NCBI GenBank assembly: GCA_937934355.1
Contig: CALGZY010000022.1
Coordinates: 1 to 7,150, forward strand
Origin: an uncultured Collinsella sp.
GTDB lineage: Bacteria; Actinomycetota; Coriobacteriia; Coriobacteriales; Coriobacteriaceae
Reading direction: 5' to 3'
DNA: 7,150 nt
The position numbers and the translations under genes were made by a program. Positions 5,778 through 7,150 of the stretch are shown here, piece after piece; position 1 is the first letter of the stretch; each line of letters opens with the position of its first letter. Under the pieces are notes generated by a model. The model had not been told where the DNA came from. It did no database searches and worked only from the letters and a program-made list of their open reading frames with translations.

Positions 5778-6895
5778 TTCAGTGCCTTCCTGATATCGAA
5801 CAGCATGACCTCGATGGCCAGCTGGGGAGTAACGTTTCTGGCGATGTTGCGCTCGGCGGTTGCGACCGCCTCGAGCGCCTGGGTGGCACCCGCAACATTG
5901 GTCGCGGCGGCAAGCCGCCCGATCGTGTCGCGCACGTCTTCGTTCACGACGTCGGCCGCCTCGTCCTGAAGCGTCAGCAGCACGTCGCGCATGAGCGTCC
6001 GCGCGCTCGCCAGCGCTTCCATGATACCCGAACGCTCGCGCGCGTTGAGTTCGCGCTTGTTGCGGTCCTCAAGCTGCTTCAATGCTCCACGCGACAGGTA
6101 GTCGGCGTTTTGCTCGAGCACCTTTTCCTGCGTGGACTTGACCTCGGCGAGCGGCGCCTTAACGGCGACGATGAGCGACTTGGCGCGGCTGAGCACGTCG
6201 GCCTCGTCGGCGGCAATGAGTGAGTCGATGGCACGGACCATCTGACGGCGGGCGTCCTGGCGCTCGGCACTCTTAAGGAACTCGATGCCGCGCGTGGGGC
6301 TGCCCGCCACGGCGACGGCCATGCGACAACGCGCGATATCCTGACCAGTGGCACGGCTCACGGCGTGCGCGGCGACGGCGGGCGACACCAGCCGAAACGG
6401 CACGCACTGGCAGCGGCTCACGATGGTGGGCAACATCACGTCTGCCGAGGTGCCCAGCAAGATAAACATAACGCCCTCGGGCGGCTCCTCGAGTGTTTTG
6501 AGCAGTGCGTTGGCGCTGTTGGCGCGCAGCTGCTCGGCACGGTCAATGATGTAGACCTTGGCCTTGGCGCGGATGGGCGCCAGGGGTACGTCGTCGAGTA
6601 GCTCGCGCGTCTGGGCGATGAGGTAGCCCGTGGCGCTCTCGGGCGTGTAATAGTGCACGTCGGGGTGCGTATGGCGGGCGACGCGCACGCAGCTATCGCA
6701 TGAGCCGCAGCCATCCTGCTCGCACAGGAAGGCTTGGGCGAGCGCCCACGCGGCGTCGAGCTTGCCCGCGCCGGGCGCGCCCAAAAACAGGTAGGCGTGC
6801 GATGCGCGACCGCTGGCGACGGCATTGGTCAAAAAGTCGCGCACGCGCTCTTGGGTGTCAAGCTTGGCCAGCAGGCTTGTCTGAGCGGGGGCCAT
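5768..6895 (-). CDS. holB: DNA polymerase III delta-prime subunit
   Basis: This 375-residue AAA+ protein is the delta-prime subunit of the clamp loader, which opens the sliding clamp and loads it on primed DNA at the replication fork. Visible motifs, in order: Walker A GAPGAGK (39-45); a zinc-binding set Cys58, Cys63, Cys66 and Cys69; the Walker B-like strand VYIIDRAEQL (114-123); the sensor-linked LLKTLEEPP (131-139); and the SRC motif at 160-162. The intact Walker A lysine differs from the degenerate P-loop of E. coli delta-prime. The ATG at 6895 is chosen over a TTG at 6916 because AGGAGG (6905-6910) lies 9 nt upstream and the start sits one base after the tmk stop. Its length is a little above that of typical delta-prime proteins. 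The window's tmk-holB-ricT order recalls Bacillus, though the two small genes found between tmk and holB there are missing. Confidence 0.94.
   Translation of the reverse strand: MAPAQTSLLAKLDTQERVRDFLTNAVASGRASHAYLFLGAPGAGKLDAAWALAQAFLCEQDGCGSCDSCVRVARHTHPDVHYYTPESATGYLIAQTRELLDDVPLAPIRAKAKVYIIDRAEQLRANSANALLKTLEEPPEGVMFILLGTSADVMLPTIVSRCQCVPFRLVSPAVAAHAVSRATGQDIARCRMAVAVAGSPTRGIEFLKSAERQDARRQMVRAIDSLIAADEADVLSRAKSLIVAVKAPLAEVKSTQEKVLEQNADYLSRGALKQLEDRNKRELNARERSGIMEALASARTLMRDVLLTLQDEAADVVNEDVRDTIGRLAAATNVAGATQALEAVATAERNIARNVTPQLAIEVMLFDIRKALKCR
5785..5791 (-). promoter_or_regulatory. Ribosome binding site of ricT inside holB
   Basis: AGGAAGG on the minus strand precedes the ricT ATG by 7 nt and lies within the final codons of holB, consistent with coupled translation of the overlapping genes. 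Confidence 0.75.
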
Positions 6896-6896
6896 G

Positions 6897-7150
6897 TTAC
6901 TCGGCCTCCTGGGCAAGCGCGGCGGTGACGGCGTCCTGGGAAATGTCGAGGCCGTAGACGCGAACCTGCTCGACCGTCCGCGCGAAGACGTCCTCGATGG
7001 ACGCGGTCGCGTCGATGAGCTTTACGCGGTTTGGTTCCTCGGCGGCGATGGCGCAAAATCCCTGGTAGACACGCTCTTGGAAGGCCATGCCCTTAGCCTC
7101 CATGCGATCTGCCGCACCACGAGCTGCCATGCGCAGCGCCGCCTGCTCGG
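6897..7150 (-). CDS. tmk: Thymidylate kinase, C-terminal part (cut by window edge)
   Basis: The last 83 residues of a dTMP kinase are present; the rest, including the P-loop, lies beyond 7150. Thymidylate kinase phosphorylates dTMP to dTDP in dTTP synthesis. The visible signature is DRMEAKGMAFQERVYQGF, matching the family's DR-x-E-x(5)-F-x-x-R/K-V-x-x-G/A-F/Y block. It is followed by the LIDAT strand and the terminal helix typical of Tmk, ending in a TAA at 6897-6899. The holB ribosome binding site lies inside its last codons, so the two genes form one operon. The thymidine nucleotide supply and clamp-loader genes are next to each other, both serving DNA replication. Confidence 0.9.
   Translation of the reverse strand, partial: EQAALRMAARGAADRMEAKGMAFQERVYQGFCAIAAEEPNRVKLIDATASIEDVFARTVEQVRVYGLDISQDAVTAALAQEAE
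6905..6910 (-). promoter_or_regulatory. Ribosome binding site deciding the holB start
   Basis: The minus strand reads AGGAGG here, a perfect Shine-Dalgarno core, 9 nt before the ATG at 6895. It lies inside the end of tmk. This rules against the longer TTG-started form of HolB, which would begin upstream of this signal. Confidence 0.8.

Overview
The window looks like chromosomal DNA of a high-GC Gram-positive bacterium. The gene order, the cysteine-rich RicT with an arginine-rich tail, and the style of the small nuclease-like protein suggest the class Coriobacteriia, perhaps Collinsella or a relative. That assignment is inference from sequence style and memory, not from a search. Every gene I can support is on the minus strand, so the window reads biologically from right (7150) to left (1).

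From 7150 to 4077 lies a tight housekeeping operon: the 3' end of tmk (thymidylate kinase), then holB (DNA polymerase III delta-prime clamp-loader subunit) one base later, then ricT (a PSP1-family Fe-S protein) overlapping holB by ten bases. Bacillus has the same relative order (tmk, two small genes, holB, yaaT/ricT). The RicT here has a normal N-terminal core, a second cysteine cluster not expected from the Bacillus protein, and about 240 residues of low-complexity arginine-rich tail.

From 4076 to 2047 lies a second unit. Two hairpins follow ricT, and the second one contains the ribosome binding site of comF. comF (amidophosphoribosyltransferase-like, competence family) is followed, with overlapping signals, by a 369-residue protein whose C-terminus matches the DUF559/Vsr-like PD-(D/E)XK nuclease pattern.

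From 2046 to 1316 there are about 730 bases with no gene. This stretch holds a 217-bp element with perfect 33-bp terminal inverted repeats (1796-2012), two adjacent strong stem-loops (1747-1793), a good minus-strand promoter (1646-1674), and a leader of roughly 320 nt with several stem-loops. The last gene (305-1315) is a lipoprotein of the type-3 solute-binding-protein family with an acidic Ser/Asp-rich tail and no transporter genes beside it. It ends at a good intrinsic terminator (199-239). Bases 1-198 hold no recognisable gene.

Most genes are ordinary. The best candidates for something undescribed are the 217-bp inverted-repeat element, the comF-linked nuclease-like protein with an altered active-site motif, and the RBS-masking hairpin before comF. 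I saw no CRISPR array, tRNA, rRNA, phage gene or transposase.
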